Assembly (NCBI RefSeq): GCF_018687895.1 | Contig: NZ_CP061307.1 | Location: forward strand, 1,943,948 to 2,007,947 | Source of the DNA: Polynucleobacter sp. JS-JIR-II-50 | GTDB lineage: Bacteria > Pseudomonadota > Gammaproteobacteria > Burkholderiales > Burkholderiaceae | DNA: 64,000 bases | Direction: 5' to 3' | Shown here: positions 1-8,190 of the stretch, in pieces | Position numbering within the stretch: the first letter of the stretch is position 1 | How the letters are laid out: each line of letters starts with the position of its first letter | The notes under the pieces: generated by a model | Told to the model about the DNA's origin: nothing | Database searches by the model: none | What the model saw: the letters and a program-made list of their open reading frames with translations, nothing else | Program-made: the position numbers and the translations under genes

Positions 1-556
1 TTGAATACACCCGCATATTCCCGTGATGGAAAGCGGCCTGCACTACTTCACATAACTTGGGAGATTTGCTAGCAACGGTTAAAGCGCAAGGCATGCCCTC
101 ACCAACCTCACGCGCAAAGCTTGGGCCAGATAAGGCGCCATAAGAATGCGTTATTCCATGAGAATGCATCTTGCTCTCGCGCTCCACTACCTGGTGAGGC
201 AATAAGGCAGTAATAGGCTCAAGACCTTTGCAGAGCCAAATAATATTAAGTGGGCGCTCAGCAATCTTTAAGGCTTGGGCGATTGTTTCTGAAAGTCCCG
301 ACATTGGTGTAGCAATGACCAATAAATCATCGCTAGAAAGTCTTTTGACAGCAGCAGAAAAATCACTCTCAAACTTGAGGCTTGCAGGCAACTGAATCCC
401 TGAAAGATAAGCACGATTTTCAGCGCTCTCTTCGATTTCTTTTAACTGTTGTTTACTACGAGACCATAAAACAACATCGCCCTCTTGGAGAAAGCGAGCT
501 GCTTGTGCAGCCATCGCCGTTCCCCAGGCACCAGCACCAAGCAGTGTCACTTTCAT
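1..556 (-). CDS. gpsA: Glycerol-3-phosphate dehydrogenase [NAD(P)+], partial (C-terminus beyond window)
   Basis: The enzyme reduces dihydroxyacetone phosphate to sn-glycerol-3-phosphate for phospholipid synthesis in the cytoplasm. About 185 codons are visible, running off the left edge of the window, so the C-terminal catalytic helical domain is missing here. The protein begins MKVTLLGAGAWGTA, the glycine-rich Rossmann loop typical of the family. Further on come the segments LSGPSFAREV and GMPCALTVAS, also characteristic of GpsA. The ATG at 554-556 is the natural start because it places the nucleotide-binding loop at residues 7-14. It lies 25 bases downstream of secB on the same strand, and a gpsA-secB-grxC order is common in beta- and gammaproteobacteria. 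The family assignment is secure; only the completeness of the gene cannot be judged. Confidence 0.93.
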   Translation of the reverse strand, partial: MKVTLLGAGAWGTAMAAQAARFLQEGDVVLWSRSKQQLKEIEESAENRAYLSGIQLPASLKFESDFSAAVKRLSSDDLLVIATPMSGLSETIAQALKIAERPLNIIWLCKGLEPITALLPHQVVERESKMHSHGITHSYGALSGPSFAREVGEGMPCALTVASKSPKLCEVVQAAFHHGNMRVYS

Positions 557-580
557 GATCTGTGGGCTTGCTCGTTGAGC

Positions 581-1093
581 TTAGTGAGGCTTGCTCTCAG
601 CCGCGGCACCATCCTTAGCAGCAGCTTCTTGTTGAGCTTGCATCAAACGATGTTCGTACATGCCGTGGAAATTAATCTCATTCAAATGAATTGGCTGAAA
701 GCCTGCGCGACTAATAATATCGGCGATATTTGAACGCAAATACGGATATAAAATCGTTGGGCAAGCAATACCAAGCATTGGATCGATTTGCTCAACAGGA
801 ATGTTGCTAAATTCAAAGATACCGGCTTGTTTTGCCTCTACCAAGAATAGTACTTTGGTATCGACTTTAGCAGTCACAGTAGAGCTGAGGGCTACCTCAA
901 AGATCCCTTCGCTTAAGGGTGCAACGGAGATATCAATCTCAACCTGCACTTGTGGCTCAGACGCAACCAACAAAATCTGCGGAGCATTTGGTTGCTCAAG
1001 GGATACATCTTTTAAGTAAATTCGCTGAATACGAAATCCAGGTTCCTTAACTTGGTCGGCGCTTATCTGCGGTGCTGGAGATTGTTCAGTCAT
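581..1093 (-). CDS. secB: Protein-export chaperone SecB
   Basis: SecB is a cytoplasmic homotetrameric chaperone that keeps preproteins unfolded and hands them to SecA for Sec translocation. The 170-residue protein carries the family hallmark near the N-terminus, [14 protein letters not shown] followed by PNAP, and the mid-protein segments typical of SecB (QAGIFEFSN, then [10 protein letters not shown] and an ISRAGFQP stretch). It is acidic, as expected, and slightly longer than the E. coli protein of about 155 residues because of short polar extensions at both ends (an alanine/lysine-rich C-terminal tail). It sits between grxC and gpsA, all on the minus strand with gaps of about 25 bases, so the three are probably one operon. 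The assignment is certain by motif. Confidence 0.97.
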   Translation of the reverse strand: MTEQSPAPQISADQVKEPGFRIQRIYLKDVSLEQPNAPQILLVASEPQVQVEIDISVAPLSEGIFEVALSSTVTAKVDTKVLFLVEAKQAGIFEFSNIPVEQIDPMLGIACPTILYPYLRSNIADIISRAGFQPIHLNEINFHGMYEHRLMQAQQEAAAKDGAAAESKPH

Positions 1094-1121
1094 TGCTAAC
1101 TTTCATTGTATGTTTAATCTA

Positions 1122-1376
1122 TTAAGCTAATAAGGGATCAAGCTTTCCAGCGCGATCTAATGCCACTAAGTCGTCATAACCGCCAACATGCGTGTCACCA
1201 ATATAGATTTGTGGAACAGTGCGACGGCCAGTGCGCGTCATCATCACTTCACGCTGCGCTGGATCACGATCAATCAAAATCTTTTCGAGATTGGCAACGC
1301 CTTTTTTAGTCAGCAACTTTTCTGCCATGACGCAGTAAGGGCAAACTTGGGTGCTATACATTGTTACTGGAGGCAT
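1122..1376 (-). CDS. grxC: Glutaredoxin 3
   Basis: A small glutathione-dependent thiol-disulfide oxidoreductase of the cytoplasm. The 84-residue protein has the dithiol active site CPYC at residues 12-15, the cis-proline motif TVPQ at 53-56 and the glycine pair of the glutathione-binding site at 65-66 (HVGGYDD). Length and motifs match GrxC. The gene follows the rhodanese gene by about ten bases on the same strand and precedes secB, so it is likely cotranscribed. The same window also carries the glutathione biosynthesis genes gshA and gshB, which supply its reductant. Confidence is high; grxC is preferred over grxA/grxD on length and on its secB neighbour. Confidence 0.96.
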   Translation of the reverse strand: MPPVTMYSTQVCPYCVMAEKLLTKKGVANLEKILIDRDPAQREVMMTRTGRRTVPQIYIGDTHVGGYDDLVALDRAGKLDPLLA

Positions 1377-1386
1377 CGATTTCTCC

Positions 1387-1803
1387 TTACTTTACTAAGG
1401 GTAGAGCTGCCGCTTTCCAAGCCTGCACGCCACCATCTAAAGTGCCTACTTCGGCAAAGCCCAGCTTTTGAGCTTCGGCCACAAGTTTGCGCGACTGAGA
1501 GCCGGTTTCACAAACCAAGACTACTGGGTGCTTACGGTCTAACTTCAGCTTTTCAATAGCTGCCGTTAAACCAGCAGCATTAGCGAATTTGGCGCCAGGC
1601 AAATGACCCGACTTAAAGGCCTCTTCTGAGCGCAAGTCCAATACATAGGCTTTGCGTCGATTAATCCAAATCGTCGCTTCGGTAGGCGATAAGCCTTTTC
1701 CGCCAATAAGCGTAGATAATGTGGGAAGGAAAAGCGCTATGCCTGAAACCAACAGCAGGGCAATAAGCGCTAAATTATCAATTTGCGTGAGAAAGTTCAT
1801 CAC
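1387..1803 (-). CDS. Membrane-anchored rhodanese-like sulfurtransferase
   Basis: A 138-residue protein with one hydrophobic segment at about residues 10-30 followed by a single rhodanese domain. The domain contains the DLRSEEAFKSGHLPGA motif and an active-site loop CETGSQS (Cys98). The catalytic cysteine is present, so it may carry persulfide sulfur, but the natural acceptor is unknown. The arrangement resembles E. coli YibN, which also sits upstream of grxC and secB. It is the first gene of the minus-strand rhodanese-grxC-secB-gpsA series. Only 19 bases separate its start from the divergent gpmA start, so the promoters of the two directions must overlap each other or extend into the opposite gene. 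Two consecutive Met codons (1803 and 1800) make the exact start uncertain by one codon. Confidence 0.9.
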   Translation of the reverse strand: MMNFLTQIDNLALIALLLVSGIALFLPTLSTLIGGKGLSPTEATIWINRRKAYVLDLRSEEAFKSGHLPGAKFANAAGLTAAIEKLKLDRKHPVVLVCETGSQSRKLVAEAQKLGFAEVGTLDGGVQAWKAAALPLVK

Positions 1804-1822
1804 CGGATTATAGAATGGCTCT

Positions 1823-2512
1823 ATGAAACAACTTGTCCTTATTCGTCATGGCGAATCCGCCTGGAACCTTGAAAACCGCTTTACCGGCTGGGCGGACGTC
1901 GACTTAACCCCTAAAGGCGCAGAACAGGCCACCGCAGCAGGTGAAAGCCTCAAAAAAGCAGGTTATGAATTTGATATTGCCTATACCTCTGTTTTAAGGC
2001 GTGCCATTCGCACTCTTTGGCACGTTCAAGACGCCATGGATTTGATGTGGCTCCCCGTTGTTCATAGCTGGCGTTTAAATGAACGTCACTATGGCGCACT
2101 CACCGGATTGAATAAAGCTGAAACCGCAACTAAATATGGCGACGAACAAGTTCATATTTGGCGTCGTTCCTATGATGTACGTCCACCGCTACTTGAGAAT
2201 GATGATGAACGTCATCCTAAAAATGATCTCCGTTACTCAAAGCTCAATCCTTCCGATATTCCTTTGGGCGAATGCTTAAAAGATAACGTTGAGCGAGTAT
2301 TGCCTTTGTGGAATGAATCTATTGCGCCCGCACTCAAAGCTGGCAAACGCGTTTTACTAGTAGCGCATGGCAACAGCATTCGCTCACTTATTAAGCATTT
2401 AGATCAAATGTCTGACGAAGACATCATGGAAGTGAATGTACCTAATGGTGTGCCACTTGTTTATGAGTTAGATGACAACCTCAAACCTATTCAACACTTT
2501 TATTTGGATTAA
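1823..2512 (+). CDS. gpmA: 2,3-bisphosphoglycerate-dependent phosphoglycerate mutase
   Basis: Interconverts 3- and 2-phosphoglycerate in glycolysis and gluconeogenesis through a phosphohistidine intermediate. The 229-residue protein starts [12 protein letters not shown], placing the phospho-accepting His at residue 9. It continues with the family blocks [28 protein letters not shown] and [10 protein letters not shown], which contains the second active-site histidine. The length is that of the dPGM family. It is divergent from the rhodanese gene and is followed after 12 bases by the ctpA-like protease gene on the same strand, so these two and the downstream E1-like gene may be cotranscribed. 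Identification is secure. Confidence 0.97.
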   Translation: MKQLVLIRHGESAWNLENRFTGWADVDLTPKGAEQATAAGESLKKAGYEFDIAYTSVLRRAIRTLWHVQDAMDLMWLPVVHSWRLNERHYGALTGLNKAETATKYGDEQVHIWRRSYDVRPPLLENDDERHPKNDLRYSKLNPSDIPLGECLKDNVERVLPLWNESIAPALKAGKRVLLVAHGNSIRSLIKHLDQMSDEDIMEVNVPNGVPLVYELDDNLKPIQHFYLD

Positions 2513-2524
2513 AGCAAAAGAGAT

Positions 2525-3958
2525 ATGCGCCAATTTCTAAAGAATTTCGCCCTGATAGCCGTTGGCCTTATTGCCGGCGTAGCAGCCACGATCCAGCTCT
2601 CTGCGACTGCCCAGCAAAGCGCCCAGCTGCCGCTGGATGAGCTTCGCACGCTCTCCAATGTCTTTGCCCAAATTAAGCGTGAATATGTTGAGCCTATTGA
2701 AGATAAGCAACTGTTAACAGATGCTGTTAAGGGAATGGTGAGCAGTCTTGATCCGCATTCCACCTTCTTAGATAAAAAAGATTTTGCAGAAATGCAAGAG
2801 ATGACTTCTGGAAAGTTTGCTGGTCTTGGTATTGAAATCACTTCTGAAGATGGTGTAGTTAAAGTACTTAATCCAATTGAAGACAGTCCTGCTGCTCGCG
2901 CAGGACTTCAAGCCGGAGACCTCATTACACGTCTTGATGACAAACCGGTACGCGGCATGTCTCTAGACAAAGCTGTACGCACTATGCGCGGCACGCCTGG
3001 AACCAAAATTACTTTAACGGTATTTCGTAAGAGTGAAGAGCGTAGCTTTCCGGTAACCATCACTCGTGCAGAAATTAAAGTTCAATCAGTCAAAACAAAA
3101 ATTCTGGATAACGATATTGCTTGGGTACGAATCACTAGCTTTCAAGAGCGCACTGTTCCTGATCTCGCCAAGAAATTGACTGATATTGCCAATCAAGATC
3201 CAAAGCTCAAAGGCATCATTCTTGATCTGCGCAACAATGGCGGCGGCCTGCTGCAAGGAGCTGTGGGCGTAGCTGCAGCATTTTTACCTGCTGACGCAGT
3301 CATTGTCTCCACTAAAGGTCAGTCTCCAGATTCAAAACAGGTATTTAATGCAACGCCAGCGATGTACCGCCTAAATGAGTCTGGCGACCCTTTGGCGGGT
3401 GTTCCAGCGATATTTAAGAAATTGCCGATGGTGGTATTGGTGAATGCGTACTCTGCCTCTGCCTCTGAAATTGTGGCTGGCGCACTACAAGATTACAAAC
3501 GCGCAACCATTATTGGAAAAACGACCTTTGGTAAGGGCTCCGTACAAACCGTTCGCCCCCTTACCAATGATTCAGCACTGAAGATTACTACCGCTTATTA
3601 CTACACCCCAAGTGGCAAGTCGATTCAGGCCTTTGGTGTGAAACCAGATATCCCGGTAGACCAAAACAAAGATGGTGATCCAGATGATGTATTGATCACT
3701 CGCGAGATCGATAGCGAGAAACACTTGCGCAATAAGCAATCTGCCGAAGATAAGTTAATTAAAGATCGGGAACAGCGTCGCCTCGAAGAGTTGCAGCGCA
3801 TTGAAGAGAAAAATGTCAAGAAGACTCCTGAAGAAAAAGAGAAAGATAAAAATAAGAAGCCACCTGAGCTAGGCAGTGCTGATGACTTCATGCTTTCTCA
3901 GGCAGTGGCTTTTATTAATGGTCAGCCTGTGAAGCGCTCTTCATCTAAACTCGAATAA
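2525..3958 (+). CDS. S41 family C-terminal processing peptidase (CtpA-like)
   Basis: A serine protease of the carboxyl-terminal processing family, expected to act in the periplasm on envelope proteins. The 477-residue protein has an N-terminal hydrophobic signal or anchor (about residues 8-28) and a PDZ domain (about 95-175) with the LGIEI carboxylate-binding loop. The peptidase core contains VNAYSASASE at 307-315 and GKTTFGKGSVQT from 331. By comparison with Prc/CtpA, the Ser-Lys dyad should be near Ser312 and Lys337, whose spacing of 25 matches the family. The C-terminus (about 395-450) is a highly charged Lys/Glu stretch. The gene lies between gpmA and a MoeB/ThiF-type gene on the same strand. 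The family is secure; the substrate is unknown. Confidence 0.95.
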   Translation: MRQFLKNFALIAVGLIAGVAATIQLSATAQQSAQLPLDELRTLSNVFAQIKREYVEPIEDKQLLTDAVKGMVSSLDPHSTFLDKKDFAEMQEMTSGKFAGLGIEITSEDGVVKVLNPIEDSPAARAGLQAGDLITRLDDKPVRGMSLDKAVRTMRGTPGTKITLTVFRKSEERSFPVTITRAEIKVQSVKTKILDNDIAWVRITSFQERTVPDLAKKLTDIANQDPKLKGIILDLRNNGGGLLQGAVGVAAAFLPADAVIVSTKGQSPDSKQVFNATPAMYRLNESGDPLAGVPAIFKKLPMVVLVNAYSASASEIVAGALQDYKRATIIGKTTFGKGSVQTVRPLTNDSALKITTAYYYTPSGKSIQAFGVKPDIPVDQNKDGDPDDVLITREIDSEKHLRNKQSAEDKLIKDREQRRLEELQRIEEKNVKKTPEEKEKDKNKKPPELGSADDFMLSQAVAFINGQPVKRSSSKLE

Positions 3959-3982
3959 TCTTTTTATCTCTGCGGCTGGCAC

Positions 3983-4747
3983 ATGAATGACGAGCAGTTA
4001 CTTCGATACTCCAGGCACTTGCTGCTTGATGAGATTGATGTTGCCGGCCAAGAGAAGCTTCTTCACTCACACGCATTAGTCATCGGCGCTGGCGGCTTAG
4101 GTAGTGCTGCCGCCCCCTATCTAGCTGCTGCCGGAGTCGGGCATATCACCCTGGTAGATCATGATGATGTAGAGCTCACCAATTTGCAGCGCCAAATCAT
4201 GCATGCCGAAAGTAGCGTTGGCAAAAGTAAAGTAGCATCAGGAAAAGAATTTTTACAACGCTTAAACTCCAGCATTCAGATTGAAACCATTCAGGCTAAA
4301 GCCACAGCTTCGCTATTAGATGAAATACTGCCAAGCGTTGATGTTGTTCTCGATTGCACAGATAACTTTTCAACCAGACACCTGATTAATGCTGCCTGCG
4401 TTAAACATCAAATTCCATTGGTTTCAGGCTCAGCTCTCAAGTTCGATGGTCAAGTGAGTGTTTTTGATCCGCGAAATTCAAGCTCACCATGCTATGCCTG
4501 CATCTTTTCTCCAGATGAAGTTTTTGAAGAAGTTAGTTGCTCTAGTATGGGCATCTTCTCGCCTCTAGTAGGGATTATTGGAGCCATGCAAGCTGCTCAA
4601 GCCCTGCAGGTATTAATTGGTTTTGGAGAGCCTTTGGTGGGCCGTATGTTGCTTTGGAATGGGCGTACGACTCAAATCGATGAAATCCGTATGAGCCGTA
4701 ATTCCGAATGCTCAGTATGCGGCTCTTCACACCAGGCAACGCGCTAA
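3983..4747 (+). CDS. moeB: HesA/MoeB/ThiF family E1-like adenylyltransferase
   Basis: Adenylates the C-terminal glycine of a ubiquitin-like sulfur carrier such as MoaD or ThiS, in molybdopterin or thiamine thiazole synthesis. The 254-residue protein has the ATP-binding loop GAGGLGS at 35-41, the VDHDDVELTNLQRQ block, a DCTDNF motif, and two zinc-binding cysteine pairs (C170-x2-C173 and C243-x2-C246). A further Cys186 lies in the mobile catalytic segment. No rhodanese domain is attached. The sequence alone does not separate MoeB from ThiF; in related betaproteobacteria the gene next to ctpA is usually annotated moeB or simply ThiF-family. It converges on ptsI with only four bases between the stop codons. 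Confidence 0.88.
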   Translation: MNDEQLLRYSRHLLLDEIDVAGQEKLLHSHALVIGAGGLGSAAAPYLAAAGVGHITLVDHDDVELTNLQRQIMHAESSVGKSKVASGKEFLQRLNSSIQIETIQAKATASLLDEILPSVDVVLDCTDNFSTRHLINAACVKHQIPLVSGSALKFDGQVSVFDPRNSSSPCYACIFSPDEVFEEVSCSSMGIFSPLVGIIGAMQAAQALQVLIGFGEPLVGRMLLWNGRTTQIDEIRMSRNSECSVCGSSHQATR

Positions 4748-4751
4748 CCAG

Positions 4752-6503
4752 TTAAGAAAGCAGTCGCTCCAGAGCCTTTGCCTGCTCCTCGGGCTCATAT
4801 GCCTTCAAGACCCTAGAAACGCGGGCCTTTAATAAGCCTACATTGGCCTGAAGAATTTCCCGCTTGACCAGCAATAACTGGCTGAAGTGCATTGAGAAAT
4901 CCGTTAAGCCCAAGGCAAGCAATAACTTCGTTAATGCAGGATCACCAGCCATCTCACCACAAACAGCCACAGGCACATTGGCACGTTTAGCTTGCTCAAT
5001 GATATTGGCTAATAAATTCAATATCGCTGGATGTAATGGGTCATATAAATGCGCAACTGCATGATCTGCACGATCAATCGCCAAGGTGTACTGAATTAAA
5101 TCATTCGTTCCAATAGAAAGAAAATCGAATCGATTAATAAACAAAGGCAAGACTAAAGCGGCAGCCGGAATCTCAATCATCGCGCCAACTTGAATATTCG
5201 GATTAAATGCTTTGCCACGCTGATGCAATTGTTGTTTCGCTTTTTCAATCAGCCTAAAAGTTTCATCAATCTCCTTAGCATGCGCCAACATGGGGATCAT
5301 GATGCGCGCTTGACCATGGGCTGATGCACGCAAGATTGCTCTGAGCTGCGTTAAAAAGATTTCAGGCTCTGTTAAAGACCAGCGGATCGCCCGCAAGCCC
5401 AGTGGTGATGTGCCTGTTTGAGAAATATCGCCACCACCACCCAGCGCCTTATCGGCGCCAACATCAATCGTTCTGATATTGACAGGTAAGCCGTGCATTA
5501 GATCGACTACGCGACGATATTCTTGATATTGCTGCTCTTCATCTGGCAAAGCCTGTTTACGGTCCATGAATAAAAATTCAGAACGGAATAAGCCGACCCC
5601 TACAGCTCCTAACTTCACTGCCTGAATGGCATCTTCTGGCAATTCAATATTGGCAAACAACTCAATCTCAACACGGTCGGCCGTTTCTGTTTTTGCATGC
5701 TTTAACTGTTGGAGCTTGCGAGCTTCTTTGAGAACCTGAGTTTGTAACTTGCGATATTCGGCTAGTAGCTGCTCATCTGGAGCAACCACAACAACGCCTC
5801 GATCGCCATCTAACACCAACCAATCACCATGGCGAATCATTTCGCTGGCGTGGCGAACGCCAACTACCGCAGGTATTTCCATACTGCGGGCCACGATAGC
5901 TGTATGAGAGGTTTTACCGCCCAGATCTGTTACAAATCCGGTAAAGGCATGCTCTTTAAAACGCAGCATGTCGTGTGGAGCAATGTCGTGTGCGACGATG
6001 ATTGACTCAACGCCGATATCGCTGGTTGGCAGAAAATCGGAATCGTTTAATGGATCTTTTTTCTGAGCATTTAATGCCTTAATCACGCGTTCAGCAACCT
6101 GCCGAATATCGTTGGCACGCTCCTTTAAATACGCGTCCTCAATATCTGCAAATTGCTCTAACAGATCATTCAACTCAGTGGTTAATGCCCAAGCCGCATT
6201 TAAGCGTTGTGTACGAATGAGTTTAATAGGCTTCTCAGCCAAAGCTGGGTCAGCCAATATCATGCCGTGCACATCTAAGAATGCCGCCATCTCTTGCGGG
6301 GCATCTTTTGGCAATCCTTGGCGCAATTGCTCAAGCTCTAGGCGAACCTGATCAAATGCGTCCAATAGTTTTTGTGCTTCAGCCTCTTCTTTGCCAGCCT
6401 CAATCAGGTGATGGCTGACTTCTAATGCTGCACGAGAAATCAGTACCGCCTTGCCAATGGCAATGCCTTTCGATACTGGAATTCCGTGCAATGCAAAAGT
6501 CAT
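4752..6503 (-). CDS. ptsI: Phosphoenolpyruvate-protein phosphotransferase (PTS enzyme I)
   Basis: Enzyme I takes phosphate from phosphoenolpyruvate and passes it to HPr, the first step of the phosphotransferase system. The 583-residue protein contains the active-site segment GGKTSHTAIVARS with the phosphohistidine at residue 200. The C-terminal PEP-binding barrel carries RSEFLFMD, SIGTNDLIQYTLAIDR and VCGEMAGDP. The length matches classical enzyme I and there is no GAF domain, so it is not the PtsP type. It is read after EIIA and ptsH on the minus strand, with a five-base gap to ptsH. No sugar permease (EIIBC) is nearby, which suggests a regulatory role. Confidence 0.96.
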   Translation of the reverse strand: MTFALHGIPVSKGIAIGKAVLISRAALEVSHHLIEAGKEEAEAQKLLDAFDQVRLELEQLRQGLPKDAPQEMAAFLDVHGMILADPALAEKPIKLIRTQRLNAAWALTTELNDLLEQFADIEDAYLKERANDIRQVAERVIKALNAQKKDPLNDSDFLPTSDIGVESIIVAHDIAPHDMLRFKEHAFTGFVTDLGGKTSHTAIVARSMEIPAVVGVRHASEMIRHGDWLVLDGDRGVVVVAPDEQLLAEYRKLQTQVLKEARKLQQLKHAKTETADRVEIELFANIELPEDAIQAVKLGAVGVGLFRSEFLFMDRKQALPDEEQQYQEYRRVVDLMHGLPVNIRTIDVGADKALGGGGDISQTGTSPLGLRAIRWSLTEPEIFLTQLRAILRASAHGQARIMIPMLAHAKEIDETFRLIEKAKQQLHQRGKAFNPNIQVGAMIEIPAAALVLPLFINRFDFLSIGTNDLIQYTLAIDRADHAVAHLYDPLHPAILNLLANIIEQAKRANVPVAVCGEMAGDPALTKLLLALGLTDFSMHFSQLLLVKREILQANVGLLKARVSRVLKAYEPEEQAKALERLLS

Positions 6504-6508
6504 ACTAT

Positions 6509-6778
6509 CTACTCACCCTCACCAAATCGGTCATTAATTAAAGCAGTGAGTGCCTGCAAAGCTTCATCTGCTTTTTCGCCCACAGTCTCAAGGGTCACAG
6601 TGCTGCCGATACCAGCCGCCAACATCATCACACCCATAATGCTCTTTGCATTAATTTGACGCCCATTACGTGACAACAATATTTCACAAGGAAACTGAGC
6701 AGCTAATTGAGATAGCTTGGCAGATGCGCGCGCATGTAAGCCTAATTTATTGATGATTTCGATTTCTGCCGAAGGCAT
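6509..6778 (-). CDS. ptsH: HPr phosphocarrier protein
   Basis: HPr relays phosphate from enzyme I to EIIA proteins. An open frame extends 41 codons further upstream, but that extension lies inside the EIIA gene in another frame and looks non-natural (tryptophan- and arginine-rich). The ATG at 6776-6778 gives an 89-residue protein beginning MPSAEIEIINKLGLHARAS, which puts the phosphohistidine at the canonical His15. The regulatory serine of the HPr kinase site is also present as Ser46 in AKSIMGV. With this start, ptsH begins 17 bases after the EIIA stop codon. The presence of Ser46 is compatible with HPr kinase control, as known in many betaproteobacteria; hprK is not in this window. Confidence 0.95.
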   Translation of the reverse strand: MPSAEIEIINKLGLHARASAKLSQLAAQFPCEILLSRNGRQINAKSIMGVMMLAAGIGSTVTLETVGEKADEALQALTALINDRFGEGE

Positions 6779-6795
6779 AGTGTGCTGGCCCTTAT

Positions 6796-7218
6796 CTATT
6801 CTTGATTTACTTTTGTACCTAAGCGCAAGATGCCATTCTGTCCACCAGCAAGGGCTTTTTGCGCCAAATCTTCCAGATTTTCTCCACGATGAGAAATGCA
6901 ACGCATCAGCATAGGCAGATTTAATCCCGCCAGCACAATGACGGGCGCATTCAGGCCCGATAAAGGGCCCAAAGCCTCTAACTTGGAGGCCACATTAGCA
7001 GGGGTTGCACCCATAACATCTGTCAGGATCAAGACGCCGTTGCCTGTGTTCACACCATAAGCCGCCTTCATCACGCGATCAAAGCTTGCCTTGGTGTCTT
7101 CATGAGGAGGGATGTCCACTGCCCGAACACGCTCAGGCAAAACACCAAAAGTATGCTCAGCAAACCCCAGCATTGCGCTGGCAACCGGTGTGTGAGCAAC
7201 GATGACAATTCCAGTCAT
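6796..7218 (-). CDS. PTS EIIA component, mannose/fructose family
   Basis: A 140-residue single-domain EIIA of the mannose (PTS-man) superfamily. The chosen ATG at 7216-7218 gives MTGIVIVAHTPVASAM, with the expected phospho-accepting histidine at residue 9 just after the first beta strand. A longer frame starting 12 codons upstream would enter gshB and has no support. Later blocks (ILTDVMGATPANVA, VLAGLNLPML) are typical of EIIA-Man. There is no linked EIIB, EIIC or EIID gene: the neighbours are ptsH downstream and gshB two bases upstream. This is the incomplete PTS seen in many betaproteobacteria, where the phosphorylation state is thought to serve regulation rather than sugar import. Confidence 0.93.
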   Translation of the reverse strand: MTGIVIVAHTPVASAMLGFAEHTFGVLPERVRAVDIPPHEDTKASFDRVMKAAYGVNTGNGVLILTDVMGATPANVASKLEALGPLSGLNAPVIVLAGLNLPMLMRCISHRGENLEDLAQKALAGGQNGILRLGTKVNQE

Positions 7219-7220
7219 AT

Positions 7221-8162
7221 TTATGCCAATGCTTTCTCTAGTGCTGCCAACCAAAATTGCGCAACATTAAAGTTGCTTTGGTCAGTAATTTCAACAAAAC
7301 AAGTGGGGCTTGTCACATTAATTTCAGTGAGATAACCACCGATTAAGTCCAACCCAACTAAGAATAATCCACGCTGATTTAAAACAGGCGCTAATTTTTC
7401 AGCGATTCTTTTTTCGGTCTCGGTTAAGGGCATCGCTACGCCTTTGCCACCAGCAGCCAAATTACCCCGAATTTCGCTACCCTGCGGAATGCGAGCTAGC
7501 GCAAATGGCACTACCTCTCCGCCAATTAAGAGCACCCGTTTATCACCCTGGGCAATTTCTGGAAGAAAGCGTTGAACCATCAGGGTTCTTGCACCATTCT
7601 CACCAAGCGTTTCTACAATGCTCGCAAGGTTAAGGCCATCAGCTCCAACCCTAAATACACCCATGCCGCCCATGCCATCTAAAGGCTTAATCACGATATC
7701 GCGATGTTCCTGATGAAAACGCTCTACTGCAGCCAATTCACGCGTGACCAAGGTAGGCGGAATCAGTTCCGGAAACTCTGTAATGGATAGTTTTTCTGAA
7801 TGATCTCGAACAGCGCTCGGCTCGTTCAATACTTTCGCGCCCTGGCGTACTGCAGCGGATAACAACCAAGTGGTATTGAGGTATTCAATATCGAAAGGAG
7901 GGTCTGTGCGCATGAGCACAGCAGAAAAAGACTTGAGTGTTCGAGACTCAATATCTCCTAACTCAAACCAGTTGGTGGAGCTAGGCTTAATCACTAAAGA
8001 TTGGCAATCAGCCACTACGAAATCATCCCTCCACAACACATTGCGACTTTGACAAAACCACAAATGGTGACCTGCCTCTTGCGCTGCTCGCATCATTGCG
8101 AGTGTGGAATCTTTTTGAACCTTAAAAGATTCAAGGGGGTCTGCAATAAAAAGAAGGTTCAT
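7221..8162 (-). CDS. gshB: Glutathione synthetase
   Basis: Ligates glycine to gamma-glutamylcysteine with ATP hydrolysis to form glutathione. The 313-residue protein has the prokaryotic GSH synthetase N-terminal domain (starting MNLLFIADPLESFK) followed by an ATP-grasp domain. The latter shows IVIKPLDGMGGMGVFRV as the glycine-rich nucleotide loop and DLIGGYLTEINVTSPT as the metal-binding end of the fold. Length and motifs match GshB. It lies 28 bases after gshA on the minus strand and is followed two bases later by the EIIA gene. Glutathione synthesis and the PTS genes therefore probably share a transcript. Confidence 0.96.
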   Translation of the reverse strand: MNLLFIADPLESFKVQKDSTLAMMRAAQEAGHHLWFCQSRNVLWRDDFVVADCQSLVIKPSSTNWFELGDIESRTLKSFSAVLMRTDPPFDIEYLNTTWLLSAAVRQGAKVLNEPSAVRDHSEKLSITEFPELIPPTLVTRELAAVERFHQEHRDIVIKPLDGMGGMGVFRVGADGLNLASIVETLGENGARTLMVQRFLPEIAQGDKRVLLIGGEVVPFALARIPQGSEIRGNLAAGGKGVAMPLTETEKRIAEKLAPVLNQRGLFLVGLDLIGGYLTEINVTSPTCFVEITDQSNFNVAQFWLAALEKALA

Positions 8163-8190
8163 TATTTCTATTGAGAGATTAGTAATTTAT

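Noticed and set aside
1188-1559. 123-codon plus-strand open frame across grxC and the rhodanese gene
   Set aside because: It is antisense to two certain genes and shows no family resemblance.
6779-6901. Longer HPr start giving 130 residues
   Set aside because: The extension overlaps the EIIA gene and destroys the canonical His15 position.
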